Shown here: positions 8,258 through 16,627 of the stretch, in pieces | Layout: each line of letters begins with the position of its first letter | How positions within the stretch are numbered: the first letter of the stretch is position 1 | Assembly: GCF_900094625.1 (NCBI RefSeq) | Contig: NZ_FMAJ01000017.1 | Location: forward strand, 1 to 64,000 | DNA: 64,000 bases | Origin: Rhizobium aethiopicum | GTDB lineage: Bacteria; Pseudomonadota; Alphaproteobacteria; Rhizobiales; Rhizobiaceae | Reading direction: 5' to 3' | Notes under the pieces: generated by a model | The model's database searches: none | The model's input: only the letters and a program-made list of their open reading frames with translations | Told to the model about the DNA's origin: nothing | Position numbers and translations under genes: made by a program

Positions 8258-8291
8258 GCCTCCCCCTGAAAAGTCCAGGGGTGAGGCTTTT
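8258..8291 (+). terminator. GC-rich hairpin with T run between carD and rpoH2
   Basis: GCCTCCCCCTG pairs with CAGGGGTGAGGC (one bulged base), loop AAAAGTC, followed by TTTTA. It reads as a rho-independent terminator or attenuator for a short transcript from about 8100-8250. The rest of 8062-8387 shows no other gene; the rpoH2 promoter must lie in 8292-8387 or upstream of the hairpin. Confidence 0.65.
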
Positions 8292-8387
8292 ATGCATTCG
8301 GAACCTCTTTCAGTCCGGACAGCGATGTTCCGGAAGGTGAGTTTTATTGTCCATTTTTAGGGCGAAGGCCTGTTTTGGGAGATCGAA

Positions 8388-9251
8388 ATGAAGAACATGT
8401 CTGCAGATCGGCGCATGATCAAAATCGCGATGGCCGCCCCCTATCTCGCCCGTCAGGAAGAGCATGATCTCGCCACCCGCTGGAAAGATCACGACGATCG
8501 CGGTGCACGCAACCAAATCGCCATGGCGCATATGCGCCTGGTGATCTCCATGGCCGGCAAGTTCCGCAATTTCGGTCTGCCGATGAGCGACCTCGTGCAG
8601 GAAGGCTATGTCGGCCTGCTTGAGGCCGCCGCCCGGTTCGAACCGGAACGCGACGTGCGCTTCTCGACCTATGCCAGTTGGTGGATCAGAGCCTCGATCC
8701 AGGACTATATCCTGCGCAACTGGTCAATCGTGCGCGGTGGCACAAGCTCGGCGCAGAAGGCGCTGTTCTTCAATCTGCGTCGCCTGCGCGCCAAGCTCGC
8801 CAAGGGCGATACGCAACTGACGCTGCAGTCCATTCATCAGGAAATCGCCGCCGCCCTCGGGGTCAGTCTCGCCGATGTGCAGACCATGGATGCCAGGCTT
8901 TCCGGCAACGACGCTTCACTGCAGGCGCCTTCGGTCTCCGGCGATGCCGAAAGCGCCGAGAAAATGGATTTTCTCGTCAGCGACGATCCGCTACCGGACG
9001 AGCAGGTTTCCAATATGATCGACGGCGAGCGCCGCCGCGTCTGGCTCGCCTCGGCGCTGAAACACCTCAACGAACGCGAGATGAAGATCATTAGCGCAAG
9101 GCGCCTGGCGGAAGACGGCGCCACGCTCGAAGAGCTCGGCGCCGATCTCGGCATTTCCAAGGAGCGTGTGCGCCAGATCGAAAGCCGGGCGATGGAAAAG
9201 CTTCGCACCGCGCTGGTCAGCGCCGACCCGCATATGGCCGCCTACGCTTGA
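8388..9251 (+). CDS. rpoH2: RNA polymerase heat-shock sigma factor RpoH (RpoH2 type)
   Basis: A 287-residue sigma-32-type factor that directs RNA polymerase to stress promoters. Region 2 (DLVQEGYVGLLEAAARFEPE ... FSTYASWWIRASIQDYILRN) and region 4 with the helix-turn-helix (LEELGADLGISKERVRQIES) are intact. The RpoH box is recognisable (QKALFFNLRRLR). Rhizobia carry two rpoH genes; placement near phaAB and the helicase matches my recollection of rpoH2 in Sinorhizobium, hence the symbol. A terminator lies 30 bp after the stop. No convincing ribosome-binding site precedes ATG 8388 (GGGAGATCGAA gives GGGAG about 8 bp upstream, which is acceptable). Confidence 0.93.
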   Translation: MKNMSADRRMIKIAMAAPYLARQEEHDLATRWKDHDDRGARNQIAMAHMRLVISMAGKFRNFGLPMSDLVQEGYVGLLEAAARFEPERDVRFSTYASWWIRASIQDYILRNWSIVRGGTSSAQKALFFNLRRLRAKLAKGDTQLTLQSIHQEIAAALGVSLADVQTMDARLSGNDASLQAPSVSGDAESAEKMDFLVSDDPLPDEQVSNMIDGERRRVWLASALKHLNEREMKIISARRLAEDGATLEELGADLGISKERVRQIESRAMEKLRTALVSADPHMAAYA

Positions 9252-9280
9252 ACTTGCTTACCCTCCAGCAGCACCGACTG

Positions 9281-9305
9281 GCCCGGCGCAAGCCGGGCTT
9301 TTTTA
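9281..9305 (+). terminator. Rho-independent terminator after rpoH2
   Basis: GCCCGGC / GCCGGGC stem with a GCAA loop followed by seven T. The T run touches the stop codon of the convergent M48 protease gene at 9303. Confidence 0.9.
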
Positions 9306-10847
9306 TTCGGCGATGATCTTGACGCGATCGCCAGGGGAAACGGCCGCACCCGTGGGCAGGGCATTAATCAGCTTGAAAAGGTCGAGCTTTCGGTCGGTGC
9401 CCATCATGCGAGCGGCTAGGGTCGATATATTCTCGCCCGGCCGGACGGTGACAACGCGGATGCGCAACGGCTTCAGCGAGGCCGTCTCTGCCGGCGTCAT
9501 CCGTCGGAAACTTGCCCGCAGGACGTTGGCTGTCGGCTCTAGGGCAACGCTGCCTTTCGGGACGGCGGTCAGGAAACGGAAAATCTGCGAATTGTTGCGG
9601 ATGACGGTGACGTCGAAATCCCAGCGGTCGGCGCTTGCGCGCGCGGTGACCGCTTCCATGCCGTTGATGGTGATCGGCTGAATCGTCGACGGATCGAGGC
9701 CGGTCACCCAGCCGCTGGAGATATAGTTGGTGAGGCTCTGATTCTGGCTGTCGGCAACGCCGTCAAAGCGAACGGCGGTATCATTCGGGCCGGTTGCCAT
9801 GACCGCTTCGACCTTATTGTCGATCTTGAAGTCCGGCGGCACGTCGAAACGTATACCGAGGCCGCCGTGCAGGAAGGTCTGGCCGCGCACATAACCTTCT
9901 TCCGGGCTATCGCCGTAGAGCAGGCCGTCTATGCCGTCGAGATAATAGTCGCGGCCCTTGTCGCCGACCGAGCCTTCCTGGCCGAAGGCGCGCGCGTGTG
10001 TGCGGGCAAGCTCTATCCGTTGCGCGGAATTCGGATGGCTCGACAGGAAGTCGAGGCTCTGGTCGGCTTCGGGGTCGACCGACATGAAGCGGCTGTAGGC
10101 CGCCATGGAATCGAGGAAACGAGCGGCGGCATAGGGGTCGTAGCCGGCTTCGCCGAGCATGCGCACGCCGATGACATCGGCCTGCAGCTCCTGCTGGCGG
10201 GAGAAGGCGGCGAGCCGCAGCTTGCCGCGGGCAAGTGCCTGCTTGCCGGCGATATCGCTTGAGAGGACTTCCGCCACGACGCGGCTGGCGATGACCTCGG
10301 CTTCTTCGCGCTTCTGCCGCTCGATACCGTGGTTGGCCGTCACGTGGCCCATCTCGTGCGACAAGACGGCTGCGACCTCGGAAGCGTCGTTGGCAAGGGC
10401 GAGCAGGCCGCGGGTGACGTAGAGGTAACCGCCGGGCAGCGCAAAGGCGTTGATTGCCGGCGAGTTCAGTATGGTGATCCGGTAGGACTGGCTTGGATTC
10501 TCCGACACCGCTGTCAGCGCTCCGGCGATGCGGGCGACAAGGCGCTCGGTCTTGGCATCCTTATATTCACCGCCGTAGCTTGCCACGATACGCGGATGCT
10601 CGCGGGCGCCCATCGCAGCACGCGGGTCGTTCTTCTGCACCTCGTCGACGATCTGCGGATTGGAAGAAGGCGAGATGCTCGGCTGGTAGGATTGTTCGAT
10701 CAGCGATTGACACCCGTTCAGCGCCATTGCGACGGCTGAAAGCAGCATGAGGCGACGGGCGAAGCGGCGCGTCACGCAGATGGCATCACTGGAAAGCGCG
10801 GGCGATTTCCACGTCGTCAAGCTGTCCAGTCTGGTTCTCCGCATCAT
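9303..10847 (-). CDS. M48-family zinc metalloprotease, predicted lipoprotein
   Basis: A 514-residue protein. The zinc-protease motif HEMGH (residues 164-168 from this start) with a downstream Glu in the LQADVIGV segment marks an M48 peptidase. A hydrophobic stretch ending in LNGC forms a lipobox, so it is probably anchored to the outer or inner membrane facing the periplasm, like BepA/LoiP proteins that clear misfolded outer-membrane proteins. The C-terminal 50 residues look like a LysM-type peptidoglycan-binding module (VRPGENISTLAARM ... GDRVKI). The start is uncertain: the frame reaches ATG 10904, and a GTG at 10775 would give a typical 22-residue lipoprotein signal. Convergent with rpoH2. 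Confidence 0.88.
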   Translation of the reverse strand: MMRRTRLDSLTTWKSPALSSDAICVTRRFARRLMLLSAVAMALNGCQSLIEQSYQPSISPSSNPQIVDEVQKNDPRAAMGAREHPRIVASYGGEYKDAKTERLVARIAGALTAVSENPSQSYRITILNSPAINAFALPGGYLYVTRGLLALANDASEVAAVLSHEMGHVTANHGIERQKREEAEVIASRVVAEVLSSDIAGKQALARGKLRLAAFSRQQELQADVIGVRMLGEAGYDPYAAARFLDSMAAYSRFMSVDPEADQSLDFLSSHPNSAQRIELARTHARAFGQEGSVGDKGRDYYLDGIDGLLYGDSPEEGYVRGQTFLHGGLGIRFDVPPDFKIDNKVEAVMATGPNDTAVRFDGVADSQNQSLTNYISSGWVTGLDPSTIQPITINGMEAVTARASADRWDFDVTVIRNNSQIFRFLTAVPKGSVALEPTANVLRASFRRMTPAETASLKPLRIRVVTVRPGENISTLAARMMGTDRKLDLFKLINALPTGAAVSPGDRVKIIAE

Positions 10848-11229
10848 GTCGCTGTTTTGCCGGTTTGCCGCAGATCGGGACCGGCCTTGGCAAGGGGAAC
10901 TCAACAGGTGCGCACCCTTGATCTCGCGCTACACGCTAGGCCGATACAAGTCGTTGCTGTAGCTGATTTACGCATCGGTTGCATAGCGAGACTCTGTATA
11001 ATTGTGGCGCCGTTGCATTTTGGCAAGCCTCAGGATCGGGGCCTCTCTTCGCTCGGATGAAATTATGGCGAAAATTCCGTCATGACGCGGAGATTTGTCG
11101 GCGGCGCGGAAAAAGAACGGCGTGATTGAAGCAACCGGCTGGAAAACGACAGTATGGCGGGAAAGTCGCAACTTGTGATTACAAATGTCATGAGCAAACG
11201 CCTGTTGATAAAGCGTTTATGCTGCCAGG
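10848..11229. other. Intergenic region, no supported gene
   Basis: Between the protease 5' end and the efflux pump stop codon; both genes are on the minus strand, so this should hold the protease promoter. If the protease starts at 10904, the gap shortens to 325 bp. I see no convincing terminator, RNA or small gene. Confidence 0.45.
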
Positions 11230-12768
11230 CTATTCGGCCCCTTCAGCCGTCGCCGGTGGCGGTTGCTTGGCTTCGCCGGCGTGGGGCAGCTGCACGGGCT
11301 TCAGCATCATGGCGGCGGCAAGGCCAGTCAGGGCAATGGCGCAAGAGGTCATGAACAGGGGCGAAAAGGCGGCGGTATAGATATCTGCGACGGCCCATCG
11401 GCTCGCCTCGGGAAGGGCAGCCATCATCTTCGGCGTCAGCTGCTCAATATCGGCAACACCCGGAATGGGAGCGCCGACCTTGCCGAGCCCGGAAGCAATG
11501 ATCGCCCCATAGATGGAAATGGCGATTGAAGCGCCTCCCATGCGCGACAGCGTCACGGCACCGGTTGCTGCGCCGACGTCGCGGGCTGGTGCGGCATTCT
11601 GCACGCCGATGACGGGAACCTGCTGCGCAAGACCGATGCCGATGCCATGCAGCATCATAATCGCGCCGATGAAGGCGATCGGCGTTCCCGCGTGGACCTG
11701 CGACATCAGCGCAAAGGCAATGGCGCTGCAGGTGAGGCTTGCAATGGCGAAGGGTTTGTAGCGGCCGGTTATTGAGATGATGCGGCCGGCGGACAAAGAT
11801 CCGCAGACGAGGCCGCCGGTCAGCAGAATGAAGAGAAGGCCGGCGGCCGACGGTGAAAGGCCGGTCGTCGTCTGCAGGAAGAGAGCGAAATAGTTGACCA
11901 TGCCGATGGCGATGGCGCCGCCCATGACAGATATCACCAGGAGCAGGCAGAAGGCCGAATTGCGGAAGAGCTGCAGGGGAACGATGGGCTCCGGCGCGCG
12001 GCGCTCGACGAACACCCACGCCACGGCGCAAACGACGCCGAAGGCAACGATCCCCGCACTCTGTGGGGAGATCAATGAGCCGAACAATTCGCTGCTGTCG
12101 GTGGCAAGCACGATGCTCGTTACCGTCAGCGCGAGCAGCAGCGCGCCGGCATAATCGATCTTCGGGCGTCGATGCGGTTTGCGGTAGGGTAGCATGAAGG
12201 CAAGGCCGCAGAGTACGATGAAACCGATCGGCACATTGACGAGGAAGATCGAGCGCCAGCCGAAGAGATCGCTCATCGTTCCGCCGAGCACCGGGCCGAT
12301 CGCGCCGGAAGCCATCAGCACGAGGCTGGAATAGCTTTGGTAGCGCGCCCGCTCGCGCGGCTCGAACAGATCGGCGTTCACGGCAAAGATCGATACCATG
12401 ATGCCGCCACCGCCAAGGCCCTGCAGCACGCGGGCAGCGATCAGCGTATTCATCGAGACCGCAAGGCCGCAGACTGCCGAGCCGACCGTGAAGATCGCAA
12501 TCGCCGTCATCATCACATATTTGCGGCCGAAGAGGTCGCCGAGCTTGCCGTAGAGCGGCATAACGGCGCTGAGCGCCAGGAGGTAAGCCGAGCCGATCCA
12601 GCCGAACCGTTCGAGATGGCCGAACTCGCCGACGATCGTCGGCAGCGCTGTGGAGACGATCTGATTGTCAAGCGTCGCCATGAACATGGCGGTCATCAGA
12701 AAGAAGAAGAGGATAAGCCGGCGACGAGGATCCGTCACGAGCGGCGCAGGCGCGGGTTGCATGTCCAT
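11230..12768 (-). CDS. DHA2-family (EmrB/QacA-type) multidrug efflux transporter
   Basis: A 512-residue inner-membrane MFS proton antiporter with about 14 predicted transmembrane segments. Hallmarks are the TM1 motif (LDNQIVSTALPTI, the DHA2 motif D1), GKLGDLFGRK (motif A after TM2), RVLQGLGGGGIM (motif B) and the GPVLGG motif C region. It should export hydrophobic toxic compounds. A MarR-family gene is divergently transcribed 111 bp away, the classic layout of an efflux pump and its repressor. No membrane-fusion partner gene is adjacent. Confidence 0.92.
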   Translation of the reverse strand: MDMQPAPAPLVTDPRRRLILFFFLMTAMFMATLDNQIVSTALPTIVGEFGHLERFGWIGSAYLLALSAVMPLYGKLGDLFGRKYVMMTAIAIFTVGSAVCGLAVSMNTLIAARVLQGLGGGGIMVSIFAVNADLFEPRERARYQSYSSLVLMASGAIGPVLGGTMSDLFGWRSIFLVNVPIGFIVLCGLAFMLPYRKPHRRPKIDYAGALLLALTVTSIVLATDSSELFGSLISPQSAGIVAFGVVCAVAWVFVERRAPEPIVPLQLFRNSAFCLLLVISVMGGAIAIGMVNYFALFLQTTTGLSPSAAGLLFILLTGGLVCGSLSAGRIISITGRYKPFAIASLTCSAIAFALMSQVHAGTPIAFIGAIMMLHGIGIGLAQQVPVIGVQNAAPARDVGAATGAVTLSRMGGASIAISIYGAIIASGLGKVGAPIPGVADIEQLTPKMMAALPEASRWAVADIYTAAFSPLFMTSCAIALTGLAAAMMLKPVQLPHAGEAKQPPPATAEGAE

Positions 12769-12808
12769 GAGCTATATTCCGGGTTCATCCATTTATGTGC
12801 TATCAGCA

Positions 12809-12825
12809 TGTAATTGTCAATGGCA
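12809..12825. promoter_or_regulatory. Candidate MarR operator between efflux pump and regulator
   Basis: The imperfect palindrome TGTAATTGTCAATGGCA (core ATTG-T-CAAT) lies in the 111-bp divergent spacer. A longer flanking pair, TGTGCTA (12796) and TGGCACA (12821), is also nearly inverted. MarR-type sites usually have this size and AT-rich core. Assignment is by position and symmetry only. Confidence 0.45.
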
Positions 12826-12879
12826 CACAAATGCCGTCGGCATGTTCAATTTTGGCCCCGGCTCTGTTATGATTCCGGT

Positions 12880-13404
12880 ATGAATGAAACTCTGACGAAG
12901 ATCCTGTCCAACAAGGCAGAGCCGGACGACGAGAATCTGCCCCGTATCGGCCGAAGCATGGCGCGCATGCGTCTGATGACCGGGCGACGGCTTATCGGCA
13001 GGCTTGCAATCCAGAGTGCTGCGCCGGGCCTTGAACTTTCTCATCTCGACGTGCTTGACGCCGTGAGGCGGGCTGAGGCTGTCGGCGAGGTCACCGTCGG
13101 CATGATCGCAGAGATGTTGCGCATCGATCCGTCGCGGGCAAGCCGAGTGGTGGCCGAGATGGTCGGGCGCAACGTGCTGCGCCGTGAGGCCTCGCAGGCC
13201 GATGCACGGCGGATCGTCGTCGTCATCACCGACGTCGGTCAGGCGTTGCTTGCCGAGATCCACGCGCAGAAAATGGCCATCATCTCCGAGATCGTCTCCG
13301 AGTGGCCAGCGGCGGATATCGAGCGCTTCGCGACGCTCTTCGAGCGCTTCATCGGCGGTTACGAGGCCATTTTCCTGTCGCGCGACAAGGATACGCCGGG
13401 TTGA
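12880..13404 (+). CDS. MarR-family transcription regulator
   Basis: A 174-residue winged-helix regulator. The helix-turn-helix and wing occupy about residues 60-115 (VTVGMIAEMLRIDPSRASRVVAEM ... VLRREASQADARRIVVVIT), with the DxR wing motif of MarR proteins. Helices at both ends would form the dimer interface. ATG 12880 begins MNETLTK; codons upstream in the frame fall in the operator region and are unlikely. Divergent from the DHA2 pump, which it probably represses together with its own gene. Confidence 0.88.
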   Translation: MNETLTKILSNKAEPDDENLPRIGRSMARMRLMTGRRLIGRLAIQSAAPGLELSHLDVLDAVRRAEAVGEVTVGMIAEMLRIDPSRASRVVAEMVGRNVLRREASQADARRIVVVITDVGQALLAEIHAQKMAIISEIVSEWPAADIERFATLFERFIGGYEAIFLSRDKDTPG

Positions 13405-13470
13405 GATGAAGGCGCCGATCCATCGGTGCCCCTTCCCCTCGCCCCCCCGTTTGCGCTAAGGGCAGTGCCC

Positions 13471-14121
13471 ATGAGCCACTCCACCTTCACCATTCTGCTC
13501 GGCGGCGAACTCAGCCTGACGGAGCGCCTCCGCCATGCCATTAGCGGCAGCCGTTTCATCGCGGCCGATGGCGGCATGCGGCATGCGGCCGCACTTGGTG
13601 TCACGCCGGAACTCTGGGTCGGCGATTTCGATTCGACGCCGGCCGATCTCGAAGGTGAATTTCCCGGCGTGCTCAAGCAGCCTTATCCCGCAGCGAAGGC
13701 GGCGACGGACGGCGAAATCGCGATATCGGAAGCGGTCACCCGAGGCGCGCGCCGGCTCATCCTGGCGGGCGCGCTCGCCGGCGAACGCTCCGACCACGCG
13801 CTTCAGCACCTGCTATCGGCCGTTGCCCTGGCCGAAGAGGGTTTCGACGTGCTGCTGACCTCTGGCAAGGAAGAGGCGGTGCCGCTGCTTGCCGGCACGA
13901 TCGAGTTGGACCTTCCCAAAGGCAGCCTGTTTTCCGTCCCCGGCTTCAGCGAGCTGAAGGGGCTTTCCATCGAGAATGCGCGTTATCCGCTCGCAGATTT
14001 CCAGCTGCCTTTCGGCTCGTCGCGCACCATTTCCAACGTCGCGGAAGGCAAGGTTCGCTTTTCGCTCAAAAGCGGCCGGGCGATCGTGCTTGCCCGACCC
14101 TATGATCTTTCCGGAGTCTGA
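13471..14121 (+). CDS. Thiamine pyrophosphokinase
   Basis: A 216-residue enzyme transferring pyrophosphate from ATP to thiamine, giving thiamine diphosphate in the cytoplasm. Family motifs are AADGGMRHAAALG, the acidic VGDFDS and SDHALQH segments that bind metal and nucleotide in the N-terminal domain; the beta-rich thiamine-binding domain follows (from about residue 140, GTIELDLPKGSLFSVPGF). The start at 13471 (MSHSTFTILLGG) is chosen over an ATG-like codon at 13426 because the extra 15 residues are low-complexity. The ABC-F gene begins 3 bp after its stop, so the two are coupled although functionally unrelated. Confidence 0.85.
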   Translation: MSHSTFTILLGGELSLTERLRHAISGSRFIAADGGMRHAAALGVTPELWVGDFDSTPADLEGEFPGVLKQPYPAAKAATDGEIAISEAVTRGARRLILAGALAGERSDHALQHLLSAVALAEEGFDVLLTSGKEEAVPLLAGTIELDLPKGSLFSVPGFSELKGLSIENARYPLADFQLPFGSSRTISNVAEGKVRFSLKSGRAIVLARPYDLSGV

Positions 14122-14124
14122 TTT

Positions 14125-15945
14125 TTGGCCCCTCCCATTCTGAAACTCGACGATATTTTCCTGAGCTTTGGCGGCGCACCGCTGCTGGCGGGCGCTTCCC
14201 TGCAGGTCGAGCCCGGCGACAAGATCTGCCTGGTCGGGCGCAACGGCTCTGGAAAATCGACGCTGTTGAAGATTGCCGCCGGCATGGTCGAGGCGCAGTC
14301 CGGCGAGGTCTTCCGCCATCCGTCCTCGACGGTGCGCTATCTCGAACAGGCACCGGATTTTGCCGACTTCAGCACCGTACAGGCCTATGCCGAGGCTGGG
14401 CTGGGACCGGGCGACGATCCCTATCGCGTTGCCTATCTCCTGTCCCATCTCGGCCTCATCGGCGAGGAAGATCCGAACACCCTTTCCGGCGGCGAATCGC
14501 GCCGGGCCGCCCTTGCCCGCGTGCTGGCGCCGGAGCCCGACATTCTTCTGCTCGACGAGCCGACCAACCATCTCGACCTGCCGACCATCGAATGGCTGGA
14601 AGGCGAGCTGCAGAAGACGCGCAGCGCCCTTGTGCTGATCTCTCACGACCGGCGCTTCCTCGAAAAGGTCTCGACGGCAACCGTCTGGCTCGACCGCGGC
14701 ACCTCGCGCCGGCTCGACAGGAGTTTCGGGCATTTCGAAGCCTGGCGCGACCAGGTGCTGGAGGCCGAGGAACTGGAACAGCACAAGCTCGGAAAGGCGA
14801 TCGAGCGCGAGGAACATTGGCTGCGTTACGGCGTCACGGCGCGGCGCAAACGCAATATGCGCCGCCTCGGCGAGCTGCAGACGATGCGTTCGCAGTATCG
14901 CGGCCACAAGGGACCGCAGGGCACGGTGCAGGCGACGGTTTCGGACGCACAGGAATCCGGCAAGCTGGTGATCGAGGCCGAGAAGATCACCAAGAGTTTC
15001 GGCGATCGGCCGATCGTTACGCCGTTCTCGATCCGCGTGCATCGCGGCGACTGCATCGGTCTGGTCGGGCCGAACGGCGCCGGCAAGACGACGCTGCTGA
15101 AGATGCTGACCGGGCAACTTTCCCCTGATAGCGGCACGATCAAGCTCGGCACCAATCTGGAGATCGCCACACTCGACCAGAAGCGCGAGGATCTCGACCC
15201 CGAGGATACGCTCGCCAACTACCTGACGGACGGGCGCGGCGAAAACCTGCTCGTCAACGGCGAGCAGCGCCATGTCACCGGCTACATGAAGGAATTCCTG
15301 TTCCAGCCGGAACAGGCGCGCACGCCGATCAAAAGCCTCTCGGGCGGCGAGCGCGCCCGGCTGATGCTGGCGCGCATCCTTTCCCGTCCGGCAAATCTCC
15401 TGATCCTCGACGAACCCACAAACGATCTCGATATCGAGACGCTCGACCTCTTGCAGGAAGTCGTCGCCGGCTTTCCCGGCACCGTCATCCTCGTCAGCCA
15501 CGATCGCGACTTCCTCGACCGCACCGTAACCTCGACGATCGCCCCCGCCGTGCCGGATGCGCCCGACGGCCGATGGATCGAATATGCCGGCGGCTACACG
15601 GATATGCTGGCGCAGCGCAAAGGCGCGATCGAAGAGCGTAGGAAAGCCGAGAAGGCGGCGGAGAAACCGAAGGCGCAGGAAGCGGCGCCGTCCACCGGAA
15701 GCTCGAAAGGCAAGCTGTCGTTCAAGCAGAAATTCGCGCTGGACAACCTGCCGAAGGAGATGGCCAAGGCCGAAGCCGAGATCGCCAAGCGCGAACAGGT
15801 GATGGCCGACCCCAATCTGTTCACGCGCGACCCTGCAGCCTTCACCCGGCTTGCCGCGGAGATGGAGAAGCTACGCACCGGCCTGACAAAGATGGAGGAG
15901 GAGTGGCTGGAGCTCGAAATGCTGCGGGAAGAGCTGGAAGGCTGA
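14125..15945 (+). CDS. ABC-F family ATPase (Uup-like)
   Basis: A 606-residue protein with two ABC ATPase domains and no membrane segments, an ABC-F member that acts on ribosomes. First domain: Walker A GRNGSGKST, signature LSGGESRR, Walker B LLLDEPTNHLD. Second: GPNGAGKTT, LSGGERARL, LILDEPTNDLD. The two are joined by the arginine/glutamate-rich interdomain linker (about 215-275) that contacts the ribosomal P/E site. A C-terminal coiled coil of about 75 residues resembles Uup. The start codon is TTG 14125, supported by CCGGAG 8 bp upstream; no ATG is available near the conserved N terminus. Confidence 0.92.
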   Translation: MAPPILKLDDIFLSFGGAPLLAGASLQVEPGDKICLVGRNGSGKSTLLKIAAGMVEAQSGEVFRHPSSTVRYLEQAPDFADFSTVQAYAEAGLGPGDDPYRVAYLLSHLGLIGEEDPNTLSGGESRRAALARVLAPEPDILLLDEPTNHLDLPTIEWLEGELQKTRSALVLISHDRRFLEKVSTATVWLDRGTSRRLDRSFGHFEAWRDQVLEAEELEQHKLGKAIEREEHWLRYGVTARRKRNMRRLGELQTMRSQYRGHKGPQGTVQATVSDAQESGKLVIEAEKITKSFGDRPIVTPFSIRVHRGDCIGLVGPNGAGKTTLLKMLTGQLSPDSGTIKLGTNLEIATLDQKREDLDPEDTLANYLTDGRGENLLVNGEQRHVTGYMKEFLFQPEQARTPIKSLSGGERARLMLARILSRPANLLILDEPTNDLDIETLDLLQEVVAGFPGTVILVSHDRDFLDRTVTSTIAPAVPDAPDGRWIEYAGGYTDMLAQRKGAIEERRKAEKAAEKPKAQEAAPSTGSSKGKLSFKQKFALDNLPKEMAKAEAEIAKREQVMADPNLFTRDPAAFTRLAAEMEKLRTGLTKMEEEWLELEMLREELEG

Positions 15946-16116
15946 GTTTTGCCGGGGCTCAACGGCTCACCTTTCCTTGGTTGGCCAGTGTATTCCCAGC
16001 CGGCATAAGGTGTCGTCCGGCAGCAGATCCAAGCGTTACAGCGCTCCTTGCGGGTCTGAAAAAACGCGCGGCGCTGCAGGGATAATGCCGATCGCGGTGG
16101 CGACAAGGAAAGTCAT

Positions 16117-16618
16117 ATGTCTCGCAAGCCTTATTCCCTTCTTTTCAAAGCCCTTGCCGGCGGCTTTGTCGCGCTGGCCTTCTCGCAGGCCGCGCAGGGG
16201 CAGGACGGTGAACGCATTCGGTCGAGGATATCAAACCCGGCGATTTCGTCGGCGTCGCTTCGCTTCCGAAGGGCAGCGGCCCGGACGGGGCGATCGAAGT
16301 GCTGATCTCTCCGGCGTCGATGAAGGGAACGGGCGAGGGAAATCGCCCTGGGATGCGCCCCGAACAGCCAGATGACCAACGCGACCGTCAGCAACGCCGT
16401 CAAATCCGTCGACGGCCACGATCTTGCTTACCTATCAGGGCAAGGAAAAAACCATCACGATCGCCGATGCAACGCCGATCGTGACCTTGGCGCCTGCAAC
16501 CGAAGACGATCTGAAAACCGGCGCTGGCGTCATCATCACCGGTGAAAAAGCGGCAGACGACAGCATTTCGGCCGACGAGGTCGCCGTCGGCCTCAACGGC
16601 ATCGTGTCGCCGATGTGA
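16117..16618 (+). pseudogene. Decayed gene for a small exported protein
   Basis: ATG 16117 (with AAGGAAA upstream) encodes a clean signal peptide, MSRKPYSLLFKALAGGFVAL followed by AFSQAAQGQD. Recognisable protein sequence then continues in other frames: EDIKPGDFVGVASLPKGSG in frame 3 from about 16221, NSQMTNATVSNAVKSVDGHD in frame 1 from 16363, and LTYQGKEKTITIADATPIVT in frame 2 from 16427 to the stop at 16618. At least three frame changes are needed, and a segment seems missing after QGQD. The pieces read as one beta-rich periplasmic protein. Sequencing errors could mimic this, but three in 300 bp would be many. Confidence 0.8.
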
Positions 16619-16627
16619 CCGGGTGGC

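Noticed and set aside
8300..8330. GGAAC-N-CGATGTT resembling an EcfG or RpoE-type promoter for rpoH2
   Set aside because: The spacer (18 bases) and the -10 part (CGAT rather than CGTT) do not fit well, so I do not list it as a promoter.
13813..15501. 562-codon minus-strand frame opposite the ABC-F gene
   Set aside because: It is a long antisense frame caused by GC-biased codon use in the real gene, which has all ATPase motifs.
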